Below, in pieces: positions 48,448-57,753 of a DNA stretch of 64,000 nucleotides (position 1 is its first letter; the number at the start of each line of letters is the position of its first letter). The notes below the pieces were generated by a model that was given only the letters and a program-made list of their open reading frames with translations, was not told where the DNA came from and made no database searches. Made by a program: the position numbers and the translations under genes. Source of the DNA: Brevibacillus porteri (GTDB lineage: Bacteria > Bacillota > Bacilli > Brevibacillales > Brevibacillaceae); contig NZ_PXZO01000045.1 of assembly GCF_003013475.1 (NCBI RefSeq), forward strand, positions 46,237 to 110,236, given 5' to 3'.

Positions 48448-49113
48448 ATGTCCATTTTTAAAAGACTCCGTGATTTGACCATGTCCAATTTGTACGCTTT
48501 GATTGAGAAAGCAGAAGATCCAATTAAAATGACAGACCAGTATTTGCGTGATATGCAAGAAGACTTGAACGAAGCAGAGAAAGCGGTTGCCGCCCAAATT
48601 GCTTTGGAAAAGAAATTCAAGGTGCTGTATGAAGAACAGGAAGCCTTGGTGAAAAAGCGTGAAGAACAAGCTCACATCGCAGCACAAGCGCAGAACATTG
48701 ATCTGGCTCGACGAGCTTTGGAGGAAAAGAAAGCCGCCGAGCAAAAAATGAACGAATACAAGGACAGCTACGAGAAAAACAAGCTGGCAGCTGACGGATT
48801 GCGCGAGAAGCTGGCTGAAATGAAAAAACAGATTACCGAGCTGAAAAACAGGCGCGAAACATTAGTTGCCCGTGTCAATGCAGCCAAAGCGCAAAAGACG
48901 ATCAACCAGGCGATGGGTGGCTTCGACACGAACTCGGCTATGTCTGGCTTGAAACGCATGGAAGAAAAAGCACTGCAAATGGAAGCAGAAGCAGAAGCCA
49001 GCGGCGAGATTTACAAAAAACAGAGCTCTTTAGATGATGAAATTGCGAAGCTGAATAAGGATCAGGCCGTTGAGGACGAACTGGCTGCTCTGATGAAAAA
49101 ATATGAGGGGTAA
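48448..49113 (+). CDS. pspA: Phage shock protein A / IM30 family protein
   Basis: PspA-type proteins assemble on damaged membranes and preserve their integrity. The 221 residues are nearly all coiled coil, starting with the amphipathic helix MSIFKRLRDLTMSNLYALIEK and including DPIKMTDQYLRDM and LARRALEEKKAAEQKM. AGGAGG lies before ATG 48448. A sigma-W-type promoter precedes it, which fits envelope-stress induction. Confidence 0.95.
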   Translation: MSIFKRLRDLTMSNLYALIEKAEDPIKMTDQYLRDMQEDLNEAEKAVAAQIALEKKFKVLYEEQEALVKKREEQAHIAAQAQNIDLARRALEEKKAAEQKMNEYKDSYEKNKLAADGLREKLAEMKKQITELKNRRETLVARVNAAKAQKTINQAMGGFDTNSAMSGLKRMEEKALQMEAEAEASGEIYKKQSSLDDEIAKLNKDQAVEDELAALMKKYEG

Positions 49114-49140
49114 ACCGCTTCAGGCGGTTTCCCTTTTTTT
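49112..49140 (+). terminator. Terminator-like hairpin after pspA
   Basis: AAACCGC (49112-49118) pairs with GCGGTTT (49124-49130), followed by CCCTTTTTTT. It lies between pspA and the DUF350 gene and could set pspA above the downstream genes. Confidence 0.75.
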
Positions 49141-49179
49141 CAGACCTTAAACACCTTGACGAAAGTGGAGTGATTCGCT

Positions 49180-49584
49180 TTGACGTGGACAGAAATACTA
49201 GGGATGCTGGTTTGGACAGGAGCCGGTGGCATTTTACTTTTTGTTTTGATGTGGATCGATTCGTTGTTTACGAAATACAAGGACATCACGGAAATCAAAA
49301 ATGGAAACATCGCGGTCACGACGCGTTTTGTCATGAAGCTGTTTGCGCAAGGATATATCTTATCGCAATCCATTATTACCTCCAATTTATTGTGGATAGC
49401 ACTACTCGTTTCTGTGCTCTCATTTATCATTCTGTTCCTTTTGGAGAGAATCGTGGAATGGCTGTTAAAGCAAGTGGCCGGACTGGACCTGGAAAAAGGG
49501 ACGCAGGAAGGAAAAGTGGCATATGCCATGATGGCTGGTTCATTCCATCTCGTGGGTGCACTGATTATAGCTGCATGTTTGTAA
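49180..49584 (+). CDS. DUF350 membrane protein
   Basis: This 134-residue protein has about four membrane spans and the DUF350/UPF0719 layout (FMKLFAQGYILSQSI-like core, GKVAYAMMAGSFHLVGALIIA end). Function is unknown. TTG 49180 follows GGAG by eight bases. It is commonly clustered with DUF4178 and DUF4247 genes, as here. Confidence 0.8.
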   Translation: MTWTEILGMLVWTGAGGILLFVLMWIDSLFTKYKDITEIKNGNIAVTTRFVMKLFAQGYILSQSIITSNLLWIALLVSVLSFIILFLLERIVEWLLKQVAGLDLEKGTQEGKVAYAMMAGSFHLVGALIIAACL

Positions 49585-49609
49585 GACGTGAAAGGGAAGG
49601 GAGTACAGC

Positions 49610-50116
49610 ATGAGTTTGATGAAGCGAATCCAAAATATTTTTGCCAAGCATGAGCCTCCTGCACTGGAGAAGAGCATCCTGACGGTGGGACCGGGGGATG
49701 TAGTCGATGTATCGCTCGTTACCTATCAAGTAATAGGGAAGGCGAGCAATGCGAGTCGCAAAGCTACGATGCTTACGTTACAGGATGGAACGACTATTCG
49801 CTACCTGTACATCGAGGAACGGGAAAAGATTGTCTATCAGCTGTATAGCGTGATTGATGGACGACTGGATTCAATAGACGAAGTGCCGACCACAATCGAG
49901 ATGGACGATGTCACCTACCATTTGGAGGAGCAATATAATGGCTCCGTTCAGGTTGCGGGGAAAGCCCCTTTTCATACGTCAGGGGAGCAGTACATCTGGC
50001 AATTCCAATCGGATCAACGCCAGTTGCTGCGAATCGAGTGGCAGGATGGCCGTTTCATGCTCTATGAGGGAGAAAGTGTTCTGCCAGCGGACGTGCAGGT
50101 ACTGCGCGGAGCATAG
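49610..50116 (+). CDS. DUF4178 protein
   Basis: This 168-residue soluble protein has the DUF4178 pattern: LTVGPGDVVDVSLVTYQVIG, LTLQDGTTIRYLYIEE and a C-terminal IEWQDGRFMLYEGE. No catalytic motif was seen. GGGAAGGGAG precedes ATG 49610. It is in operon with DUF350 and DUF4247. Confidence 0.8.
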   Translation: MSLMKRIQNIFAKHEPPALEKSILTVGPGDVVDVSLVTYQVIGKASNASRKATMLTLQDGTTIRYLYIEEREKIVYQLYSVIDGRLDSIDEVPTTIEMDDVTYHLEEQYNGSVQVAGKAPFHTSGEQYIWQFQSDQRQLLRIEWQDGRFMLYEGESVLPADVQVLRGA

Positions 50117-50133
50117 AAAGGAGGGACAAGTAC

Positions 50134-50919
50134 ATGCCAAATCCATGGATGAAATCAATCAAGCTCCTGCTGATTCCGGCCTTGTTCCTCCTTACGCTAG
50201 CGGGTTGTGGCAGTCCTGCGGTTGGCGAGACGTATCCGCTTGAATCTGTCTCTACCAAAGACAATGGACAGTCGTCACGCATCTATCGTGCGGAAGACAA
50301 GACTGTACCGGAAGTGGCCTTGGAGCTGGCGGAGCAGAATACGCCAGCTGAAATCTCCAAAGAAGATCCGCAGCATATGTTCCTCATTTATTCGGATGAG
50401 GTATACCATTTGCAGCAAGACGCTGCCAAGCCGACGGATACGTTGATCGAGGTCGACAGCAAAGAGTACGTCCGGCAAAACTACGATTCTTCGTTTTTGC
50501 AGGGATACATTGTAGCCAGCGTACTGGATGATTTGTTCGATGGGCTTAAGAAAAGTACAAAGGGCAGTTATCGTGGCTACAATAGCAAGGATATATACAA
50601 GCCTTCCGGAACGTATCGCGTGCCTACAACCGAGGACAAAAAAGTAGCGCCGCCGATTACCAAAGAGGGTACGGGAAGTATTTTCAAACGGGGTAATGCG
50701 AAGAACACGGATGGTACGGTAGGTTCTGACGGCAGCCTTTTCAAGAAGCAGGGGGAGTCGTCTAGCGGTAGTTCAGGTAAAATTATTCGTTCTTCCAGCA
50801 GTTCGTCGAAGTCGAGTGATTCTGTCTCATTCAAGCGCTCGAGCTTTTCTCCGCCGAAAAGTAAATCGCCCCCACGAACGAAGGTAGGGGGCTCGGGGCG
50901 AATTACAAAGCGTCGATAA
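50134..50919 (+). CDS. DUF4247 lipoprotein
   Basis: This protein has a signal peptide ending in the lipobox LTLAGC (Cys about residue 25), a folded DUF4247 region (about 40-165: LYSDEVYHLQ-like core and SSFLQGYIVASVLDDLF) and a low-complexity Ser/Lys/Pro/Gly tail (RSSSSSSKSSDSV, RSSFSPPKSKSPPR). It should be anchored outside the membrane. It ends the pspA operon before a strong terminator. Confidence 0.8.
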   Translation: MPNPWMKSIKLLLIPALFLLTLAGCGSPAVGETYPLESVSTKDNGQSSRIYRAEDKTVPEVALELAEQNTPAEISKEDPQHMFLIYSDEVYHLQQDAAKPTDTLIEVDSKEYVRQNYDSSFLQGYIVASVLDDLFDGLKKSTKGSYRGYNSKDIYKPSGTYRVPTTEDKKVAPPITKEGTGSIFKRGNAKNTDGTVGSDGSLFKKQGESSSGSSGKIIRSSSSSSKSSDSVSFKRSSFSPPKSKSPPRTKVGGSGRITKRR

Positions 50920-50942
50920 CTGTAAAAAATAGGACAGAAACG

Positions 50943-50985
50943 AACACCCCCAAACGATTCTTGTAGCTCGTTTGGGGGTGTTTTT
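50943..50985. terminator. Bidirectional terminator
   Basis: AACACCCCCAAACGA pairs perfectly with TCGTTTGGGGGTGTT, with a T-run on the plus side. It separates the pspA operon from the convergent collagenase gene. Confidence 0.9.
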
Positions 50986-50995
50986 GTTCTTCGGA

Positions 50996-53917
50996 TTAGC
51001 GCTGCTTGGTCTCTACCGTATACACAACATCTTCATTTTGATATTTGTACACATACAAGTAGTAGCGGCCTGGCTTTACTTGATAATGGGCACTTTGCAG
51101 ATTTCCTTCCACCTCTTGCGGGTACGATACAGGCTGATCTGGATTTCCTTCGTGGAATAGCACCCAAGTCACACCTTGTCCCTGCTCGGGGTTCAGAGAA
51201 ATACGTATTTCTTCTGGTTTATCTACTTGGAAGGCAAAAATATCTTGCCAGTCGTTTCCTTTCATGTCGCCTGAAACAGTCGTACCTATCGGCAATGGAC
51301 CATTTGCTTGCTCGATAGAATCATTGCTCTCGCTTTCTTGATAGAGTTGCTCTTGTGGGCTATCTTCACCCGTAACCACTAAGGTAAACGTTTGGTCCTC
51401 TTGCCCTGTACCATACGTATAAGCAGTCACATAGTAAGTCCCATGTTTCGCATCGAATGATCCGATCAGCTTGTTGCCTTCGCGCTTGTTGGGATAGGCG
51501 ATGTAGTTCTGCTTATCAGACTCGTGGAATACTAGCCACGCCACTCCATCCCCATGCTTTGTTTCCATCTCTACTTGAAGTTGTTGGGCTGATTTCACAT
51601 CGAGACGGAACTCCTGGCTCGGTTTTTGAAGATTGACGATACCTGTAATCTGCTTACCCAATGAAATAGACGTTTCGTCAGGGTTAGGCGTTGGATTCTC
51701 TGTCTCGGTACCATCTTCATGAGCCAGCTTCCCGTGGAACACGACATCATAGGCAAAGCGTCCATCTTTTGTCGTACGATAATTGGTGAAGTAGCTCGTA
51801 ACCGTGTCATAGCCATTCCAGGAAAGACCCGATAACTCCTTGAGGAATCCATCTGAGAGGCGGTTCATTTCTTGCCAATCCTGAAATTCTCCTTGGGAAG
51901 CTCCACCTGTATAAACCCCACGCAACGTGAAGCTACGGAATTCTCCAGAGTCTTTTTCATCTGTTTTTACATCGGTCAGAGAGGCAACCTTTGCGATTTG
52001 ACGATAAACCTCGTCTTTGTTCGTCACGTCCACTTTTTGTAAGTAATCATCTGAAACGAGAGGAACATCCAACTCTTCATACTGGTCGATCAATTCTTCT
52101 AACGTTTCTTGATAGCCACGTTCAAGAGCGCGATCACGGCTGAATTCTTCGATTAAGTCATCATAAGCAGATACATCATTGGAACGGATCGTATCATTGA
52201 TTTTATCCAGACGAGCAAAATCATTCTTGAACATATGGTACTGAAGCGCGAATGAGTAGTCGTAGAATGCCATGGTTCCGTATTTGGCACGCATCATATC
52301 TGCCGCAGTGTAATCGAGATAAGGCGCTGCATTTCGGATATTGCCTACAACGGATTGGCGAGGCTTGATTCCTTCCGTTCGGGTAGCACCTGCGAAAAAC
52401 TCGGCTCCGCCTTCTTCATACCAAGGCAAGCGGCTGTTTTCATAAATTTCTCCCTTTCCCCACATGCCCGGCACTTCATATCTACCTTGCAAATAGTGGA
52501 CGAATTCATGACGGAACAGCTCTTCTAGACTGTAGATGCTTTGTTCTTTTGTCCGATCGTAGGTGAAGAAAGTACCAGTACCCTCAATGTAGATACCACC
52601 ATTATCTGTGTCGTATCCGTACAGGAAGCGATTCATTTTATATTCATCAGGCGTATTGTAGATGACAATGGTCAGTACATCATCCGGATTACCGCTCTCG
52701 AGCTCCTTGTCATTGCCAATGACACGATGAAATTGTGCCTTCACTTCCTTGGATGCCCAATACAAGCGCTCAACCTGTTCTTCTGTTAGTTTATCTCCCG
52801 TTTTGAACACAACCGCTCCGTCATCAAAAGTAAATTGCTGCGGAAGATAATGCTTTTTCCCTTCTTTTTTCATTTCCTCGAGGTCGATTTTTTTTCCATT
52901 GGCATCCTCGCCATATGTTTCCGCGATTTGTTGCGCGGCTGTGAAGTATGGCTCGCTCCACTTTTTATAAGTTCTCATCGTTTTCGTCAATATGTCATTG
53001 GCTTTGTCTGGATCACTGTAATAGCTACCTAATTTCCCTGTGTAATACAAGGCATTGTTCGTCAGCCATACATGATCAGCGGAGGTGTCACCATTTTCCG
53101 CCATGTCAAAAATGGGGTCGAGAAATGCATCGATGCTGCCTTTCAGTTCATCTCTTTCTGAATCATCTACTCCCCAAATCAGAACATAGCCAACACCTTG
53201 AAGGACGCTGTAAAAAGCCTCGCTTGCTTCGCGATCATCTGACCATTTATCCCGATCCTCGTTAAAGTCCGCCATTACTTTTGACAGAAGACCGATTGTC
53301 TCAGAATCAACAGTCGTGTTGCTAATTAATTTTCCCGTAGAACTGATGATTTCATTTTGAGTCTTTGTACCTAAGGTGAAATTTTGGTTGGAGGTAATTG
53401 CTTGAAGTGCTGGAATAATTTTTTGCTTATACTTTGGCTCCATCAAATACTTTAAGCCGTCGTTGTAATACCCCAAGTAATACCCCGAACGCAAAACTTC
53501 TACAAATGTATGTATGCCTTGCTCGTCATCCTTGGTGAAGTTCTTGCCACTCTCTTGCAAGGCATCGATGATGGCTTGAACCCGCTCCCGATCTTCATAA
53601 AATTCCTGGGTGTCGTCGTTGTAAGTAAACAGCTCAGGGATTTGCGTCCAACTGATTTCCTTCAACAATTCAACAAGCTCTGAATTGTCCAATGTATTTA
53701 GGTGGGAGATGCTGTACTTCTCCTGTTTGGCTGCTTGGCGTAACTGACTCTTCGACATGTTTTCTTGAACGGGTGTATGACCGATCTGCGAATCATTGCG
53801 CTCTTGGGATGGGCTCGGCGGCGTGCTTTTGGCTTGAGCTGCTAGTGGCAAGCCTGCTGCTACCGTTGAAATTGCAATTGATCCTGCTGTTACCATGCTA
53901 ATCCATGATCGATTCAT
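50996..53917 (-). CDS. Secreted collagenase, peptidase family M9
   Basis: This is a zinc metalloprotease. A signal peptide (MNRSWISMVTAGSIAISTVA, ending near AAQA) is followed by a large activator-like helical domain and the peptidase domain with HEFVH (His470, Glu471, His474) and a third ligand Glu502 in WYEEGGAEFF, the same spacing as in clostridial collagenases. Two C-terminal PPC-type beta domains (about residues 745-860 and 870-973) probably aid substrate binding. The frame is open to 54142, but AAAGGAG stands before ATG 53917; 973 residues. The substrate is inferred from the family. Confidence 0.9.
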   Translation of the reverse strand: MNRSWISMVTAGSIAISTVAAGLPLAAQAKSTPPSPSQERNDSQIGHTPVQENMSKSQLRQAAKQEKYSISHLNTLDNSELVELLKEISWTQIPELFTYNDDTQEFYEDRERVQAIIDALQESGKNFTKDDEQGIHTFVEVLRSGYYLGYYNDGLKYLMEPKYKQKIIPALQAITSNQNFTLGTKTQNEIISSTGKLISNTTVDSETIGLLSKVMADFNEDRDKWSDDREASEAFYSVLQGVGYVLIWGVDDSERDELKGSIDAFLDPIFDMAENGDTSADHVWLTNNALYYTGKLGSYYSDPDKANDILTKTMRTYKKWSEPYFTAAQQIAETYGEDANGKKIDLEEMKKEGKKHYLPQQFTFDDGAVVFKTGDKLTEEQVERLYWASKEVKAQFHRVIGNDKELESGNPDDVLTIVIYNTPDEYKMNRFLYGYDTDNGGIYIEGTGTFFTYDRTKEQSIYSLEELFRHEFVHYLQGRYEVPGMWGKGEIYENSRLPWYEEGGAEFFAGATRTEGIKPRQSVVGNIRNAAPYLDYTAADMMRAKYGTMAFYDYSFALQYHMFKNDFARLDKINDTIRSNDVSAYDDLIEEFSRDRALERGYQETLEELIDQYEELDVPLVSDDYLQKVDVTNKDEVYRQIAKVASLTDVKTDEKDSGEFRSFTLRGVYTGGASQGEFQDWQEMNRLSDGFLKELSGLSWNGYDTVTSYFTNYRTTKDGRFAYDVVFHGKLAHEDGTETENPTPNPDETSISLGKQITGIVNLQKPSQEFRLDVKSAQQLQVEMETKHGDGVAWLVFHESDKQNYIAYPNKREGNKLIGSFDAKHGTYYVTAYTYGTGQEDQTFTLVVTGEDSPQEQLYQESESNDSIEQANGPLPIGTTVSGDMKGNDWQDIFAFQVDKPEEIRISLNPEQGQGVTWVLFHEGNPDQPVSYPQEVEGNLQSAHYQVKPGRYYLYVYKYQNEDVVYTVETKQR

Positions 53918-54103
53918 TCTTTCGTTGACTCCTTTTTCATTCATTTTGGTAGTGAAATTGAATATTTTATAGTATCGGTATCCAATATGAAAATCCTTAC
54001 AAATAAAACAAAAGATGACGGAATGTAGCTCTTTCTTCCTATTTGGTAAAAAGAAAAGAATGTCTAGAGAAGTAGCTTTGTAAGAATGGAAGGAGAGCGA
54101 CTT
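53918..54103. other. Divergent intergenic region, collagenase / carbohydrate operon
   Basis: This AT-rich stretch contains the divergent regulatory space for the collagenase gene (-) and the small ORF at 54104 (+). I found no confident consensus promoter, palindrome or RNA structure in it. Confidence 0.4.
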
Positions 54104-54250
54104 TTGTTTGCCTATGACGAAAACATGATTGTTGATCGACAAAAGAAGAAAGGATGTGCATCCAGCATTCGACAGTCTTTGTTAGCAGCATTGGCTATGA
54201 TTGACATTGGGAAAGCACAGATAGGTGAAGTTGGCGGAGGGGAGTGCTAG
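54104..54250 (+). CDS. Possible 48-residue peptide heading the carbohydrate operon
   Basis: TTG 54104 opens a frame that ends at TAG 54248-54250 and encodes a peptide starting MFAYDENMIVDRQKKKGCAS and ending GEVGGGEC. AAGGAG lies eight bases before the TTG, a very good site. The end of the frame overlaps the ribosome site (GGAGGGGAG) of the next gene, which starts three bases after its stop, so coupled translation is plausible. It is not recognised as any known family, and it could be a leader peptide. Confidence 0.45.
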   Translation: MFAYDENMIVDRQKKKGCASSIRQSLLAALAMIDIGKAQIGEVGGGEC

Positions 54251-54253
54251 AAG

Positions 54254-54871
54254 ATGCTGGAAAAAATTCTCGAACTGCGTTCACGATCCATGTCCATTGC
54301 ACAAATTGCCAAAGAGTGCGGCTTAACGATCGGTCAAGTTAAGTATCGCCTGCAAAAAGACCGTGCGAAGCCAGTGACACCACCTCCCGCTAAAACGGAA
54401 TTGGAATGGCAATTGCCTGCGTTTTATGGTCGGGACATTGTCAAAGTCATGGTACAAGGACCGACTGTGCTATTCGTCTATTGGGAAATCACTTGGCCCC
54501 GCATGAGAATGGTCGCATCCTACCTGCAAGCCGATTATCGTCACATCCAGAAGGGCTTGCGTCTGTATGATGTCACGGAATGCTTATTTGATGGAAAAAA
54601 TGCACATTCCGTCCGAGATGTGCTCGTACATGAAGAGGCTCATTCCTGGTACGTGAATGATGTAGAGCCAGGACGTACATACATTGTTGATTTTGGTTTA
54701 TATGAACACAATCGGTTTTGTCCGATTTTACGCTCGGAAACGGCAATTACCCCGCGGAACTCAAAAGCTAGCTGGGGGGAATCGTTCGTTGAGCCCGTCC
54801 ACGATTCAGCTACACCTTCCTGGTTTGAGAACTTTTCCTCCTACTCGTTGTATACCAAAACATCAAAATAA
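54254..54871 (+). CDS. HTH plus DUF4912 protein
   Basis: The N-terminal 40 residues form a helix-turn-helix-like segment (MSIAQIAKECGLTIGQVKYR). The DUF4912 domain follows (about 50-175: LPAFYGRDIVKVMVQGPTVL, FVYWEI, then YVNDVEPGRTYIVDFGLY). DUF4912 resembles carbohydrate-binding or Ig-like folds in several bacteria and is often encoded beside GH57 and glycogen genes. It may be a regulator or glycan-binding accessory; this is inference. GGAGGGGAG precedes ATG 54254. Confidence 0.75.
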   Translation: MLEKILELRSRSMSIAQIAKECGLTIGQVKYRLQKDRAKPVTPPPAKTELEWQLPAFYGRDIVKVMVQGPTVLFVYWEITWPRMRMVASYLQADYRHIQKGLRLYDVTECLFDGKNAHSVRDVLVHEEAHSWYVNDVEPGRTYIVDFGLYEHNRFCPILRSETAITPRNSKASWGESFVEPVHDSATPSWFENFSSYSLYTKTSK

Positions 54872-54885
54872 GTGAGGTGTCATTT

Positions 54886-57723
54886 GTGCACAAAGGTTAT
54901 CTCTCCCTCGTGTTGCATGCCCATCTGCCTTATGTCCGACACGGGGATCGGGACGATCGCCTGGAAGAGCGCTGGGTGTATGAAGCCATGCTGGAATGCT
55001 ATCTTCCCTTGCTCATGGTTTTCGACAGGCTCCTCTCAGACGGCATCGCTTTTCGCATGACCCTTGCTATTTCTCCGACATTACTTTCCATGCTAGAAGA
55101 TGATCTGATCGTGACACGCTTTCGCACACATCTAACGAAGACCGTTGAATTGGCTGGGAAGGAAGTCAAACGCACCGCAGGTCAACCCGAAGAACACCGT
55201 ATCGCCAAAATGTACGTGGAGCGCTTTCGAAGCATCATTGCCTATTGCCGCAAGTGGGATTTTCAACTAATCAAGGCCTTTAGGCATATCGAGGATAGCG
55301 GATGCCTCGAACTCATCACTTGCGCAGCCACGCACTCCTTCTTGCCCTTTGTGGAAACAGAAGAGGCGATTCGGGCTCAGCTCCAGGTGGGCATCGATAC
55401 ACATGAGCGGATTCTGGGAAGACGTCCGAAGGGAATTTGGCTGCCAGAGTGCGGGTATACACCTGGATTGGATCGTTTGCTAAAAGAGGCAGGGCTTCGG
55501 TATTTCTTTGTAGACAGTCACACGATAGAGCATGCGACGCCTTTACCTCGCAGAGGGGTGTTGGCTCCCTTGTTCACGCCGCATGAAGTGGCTGCCTTTG
55601 CCCGTGATGAAGTGGCTTCCCGCCAGGTATGGAGCTCAATCGATGGTTATCCAGGGGACTATGATTATCGTGAATATTACCGGGATATCGGATTTGACAG
55701 GGAGATGAGCTACATCGAACCGTACATCCATCCTGACGGCATTCGCGTGCATACCGGTTTGAAATATTATCGGATCACCGGAAAAGCAGGGGATAAAGAC
55801 TGGTATGAGCCAAGCTGGGCGCGGGAAAAAGCAGCGTCTCATGCGGGACATTTCCTGTATCACCGAGAGCGTCAAGTGGAGGAAGCCAGTCACTGGATGG
55901 ATCGCAAGCCGTTGGTCGTCGCCACTTATGATGCGGAATTGTTTGGTCATTGGTGGTTCGAGGGTCCACAGTTTCTAGATGACCTCATGCGAAAAACGGT
56001 TTGTGATTCAAAAGACGTGAAATTAATGACACCATCTGAATATTTGGAGGAGTATCCAGAGCAGGATCGCGGTCACTTGCCTATGTCTACGTGGGGGAGA
56101 AATGGCTACGGAGAAGTCTGGCTGAACGAGAACAATGGCTGGATATACAGGCATTTGCATCAAGCAGAGCGGGAACTGATTGGAGCGATTACTACCTTTT
56201 CTGAAAAGAAAGGAGATCCGCTTGCCTTACGGTGCCTCAAGCAGGCAGCACGCGAATTGATGCTAGCCCAAAGCAGTGATTGGGCGTTTATTTTAGACGG
56301 TCAAACGGTCACCCCGTATGCGGTGCAACGCGTTCATGATCATTTGGTTCGCATGCGGGCTCTCTTGGCGATGTATCGAGAGCATCAACTGGATGAAGAG
56401 GCAATTACGCAAGCAGAAGCTGACTTTCCGATCTTTCCTGACTTGGATATCACGTTCTATTTGCCTAAACAAATGCATAGAGTGAACGTATCGCGTCAAT
56501 TGGTAGCGGCTACGCAAGATCAGTCTTCGATAAAAACAGTTTTGATGCTTGCATGGGAATTTCCCCCTCATGTGGTAGGGGGGCTTGGTCGGGCTGTCTA
56601 CGATCTCGCCAGACATCTTGTCCAGCAAGGAATCGTGGTGCATGTGCTGACAGGTTCGGCAGATTCATGCTCCATAGATGAGACGATGGAAGGCGTTCAC
56701 GTACACCGTTTGCCTACGTACCTTCCTTCTGAACAAGCTGACTTTCTGGCATGGGTGTTTCAACTGAATTTGGCGATGGTCGATGCTACCTTCAAGCTAT
56801 GGTCACTCGGAGTGCGACCAGATGTCATCCATGCTCATGATTGGCTTGTCAGTTGGGCAGCGATCGAACTGAAACAGAGGTACTCTCTTCCGCTCGTCAG
56901 CACGATTCACGCTTTGGAACATGGACGGCATCAAGGCATTCATACACCGTTGCAGCAAAGGATTCATGAGTGTGAACGTACACTAACACAAAGCTCTGAC
57001 TCGATGATCGTTTGCAGCAAGTATATGGAGTCGGAAGTCATGCGCCTGTTCGGAACACCTTCATCCCATTTACGTGTCATTCACAACGGTGTCGATCTCA
57101 TTCCTCTACCGGATGTCAATCGTGAACAGCTTCGGCAGGAGTTGGTGATAGGCGATGGACCTGTCCTCTTTTTTGTAGGGCGCTTGGTCCAGGAAAAAGG
57201 TGTTCACCTATTGTTGGAAGCCATGGCAAGGCTGCGCGCTGAATTTCCGCATGCGAAGTTGCTTATAGCTGGCAGAGGGCCGATGCAAGACGAGTGGAAG
57301 CAGTTGGTTCATCAGATGGGACTTTTTGAGCAAGTCCGCTTCTTGGGCTTCGTAGAAGATGTTAGGCGAAATGAGTTGTTCGCCTTGGCTGATGTGGCGG
57401 TATTCCCGAGCTTGTATGAACCTTTTGGAATTGTTGCACTGGAAGCGATGGCGCTAGGTACGCCAGTTCTTGTTGCGGATACGGGAGGGCTTCGAGAGAT
57501 CGTTCGCCATGGCGAAAACGGCGCCATGATGTTCACAGGCGACCCTGAATCCTTGACGAATCAACTCCGCTGGCTACTGCGCGACCCCGATCAGCGGCAT
57601 CAACTAGCCCAGACGGCCATGCAAGATGTGAAACAGTTTTATAACTGGACCATTCTCGCTACTCAAACCATCGATCTATACTGTTCACTTGGCGTATCCG
57701 CGGGAAGCGGCATGACAACATAG
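54886..57723 (+). CDS. GH57 branching enzyme fused to a GT4/GT5-type glycosyltransferase
   Basis: Residues about 1-530 are a GH57/DUF1957 domain with all the family regions: LHAHLPYVRH, WLPECGY (nucleophile Glu188), YDAELFGHWW (Asp349) and WGRNGYGEVWLNE, most like alpha-1,4-glucan branching enzymes. Residues about 552-945 are a GT-B glycosyltransferase starting LMLAWEFPPHVVGGLGRAVY, with VGRLVQEKG and the EX7E motif EPFGIVALE, like glycogen synthase-type enzymes. One chain could therefore extend and branch an alpha-glucan. GTG 54877 is in frame, but GAGG spacing favours GTG 54886. It is five bases downstream of the DUF4912 gene. Confidence 0.88.
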   Translation: MHKGYLSLVLHAHLPYVRHGDRDDRLEERWVYEAMLECYLPLLMVFDRLLSDGIAFRMTLAISPTLLSMLEDDLIVTRFRTHLTKTVELAGKEVKRTAGQPEEHRIAKMYVERFRSIIAYCRKWDFQLIKAFRHIEDSGCLELITCAATHSFLPFVETEEAIRAQLQVGIDTHERILGRRPKGIWLPECGYTPGLDRLLKEAGLRYFFVDSHTIEHATPLPRRGVLAPLFTPHEVAAFARDEVASRQVWSSIDGYPGDYDYREYYRDIGFDREMSYIEPYIHPDGIRVHTGLKYYRITGKAGDKDWYEPSWAREKAASHAGHFLYHRERQVEEASHWMDRKPLVVATYDAELFGHWWFEGPQFLDDLMRKTVCDSKDVKLMTPSEYLEEYPEQDRGHLPMSTWGRNGYGEVWLNENNGWIYRHLHQAERELIGAITTFSEKKGDPLALRCLKQAARELMLAQSSDWAFILDGQTVTPYAVQRVHDHLVRMRALLAMYREHQLDEEAITQAEADFPIFPDLDITFYLPKQMHRVNVSRQLVAATQDQSSIKTVLMLAWEFPPHVVGGLGRAVYDLARHLVQQGIVVHVLTGSADSCSIDETMEGVHVHRLPTYLPSEQADFLAWVFQLNLAMVDATFKLWSLGVRPDVIHAHDWLVSWAAIELKQRYSLPLVSTIHALEHGRHQGIHTPLQQRIHECERTLTQSSDSMIVCSKYMESEVMRLFGTPSSHLRVIHNGVDLIPLPDVNREQLRQELVIGDGPVLFFVGRLVQEKGVHLLLEAMARLRAEFPHAKLLIAGRGPMQDEWKQLVHQMGLFEQVRFLGFVEDVRRNELFALADVAVFPSLYEPFGIVALEAMALGTPVLVADTGGLREIVRHGENGAMMFTGDPESLTNQLRWLLRDPDQRHQLAQTAMQDVKQFYNWTILATQTIDLYCSLGVSAGSGMTT

Positions 57724-57753
57724 ATTGCAACGATGAAGGAGGAAGAAAAGAAG

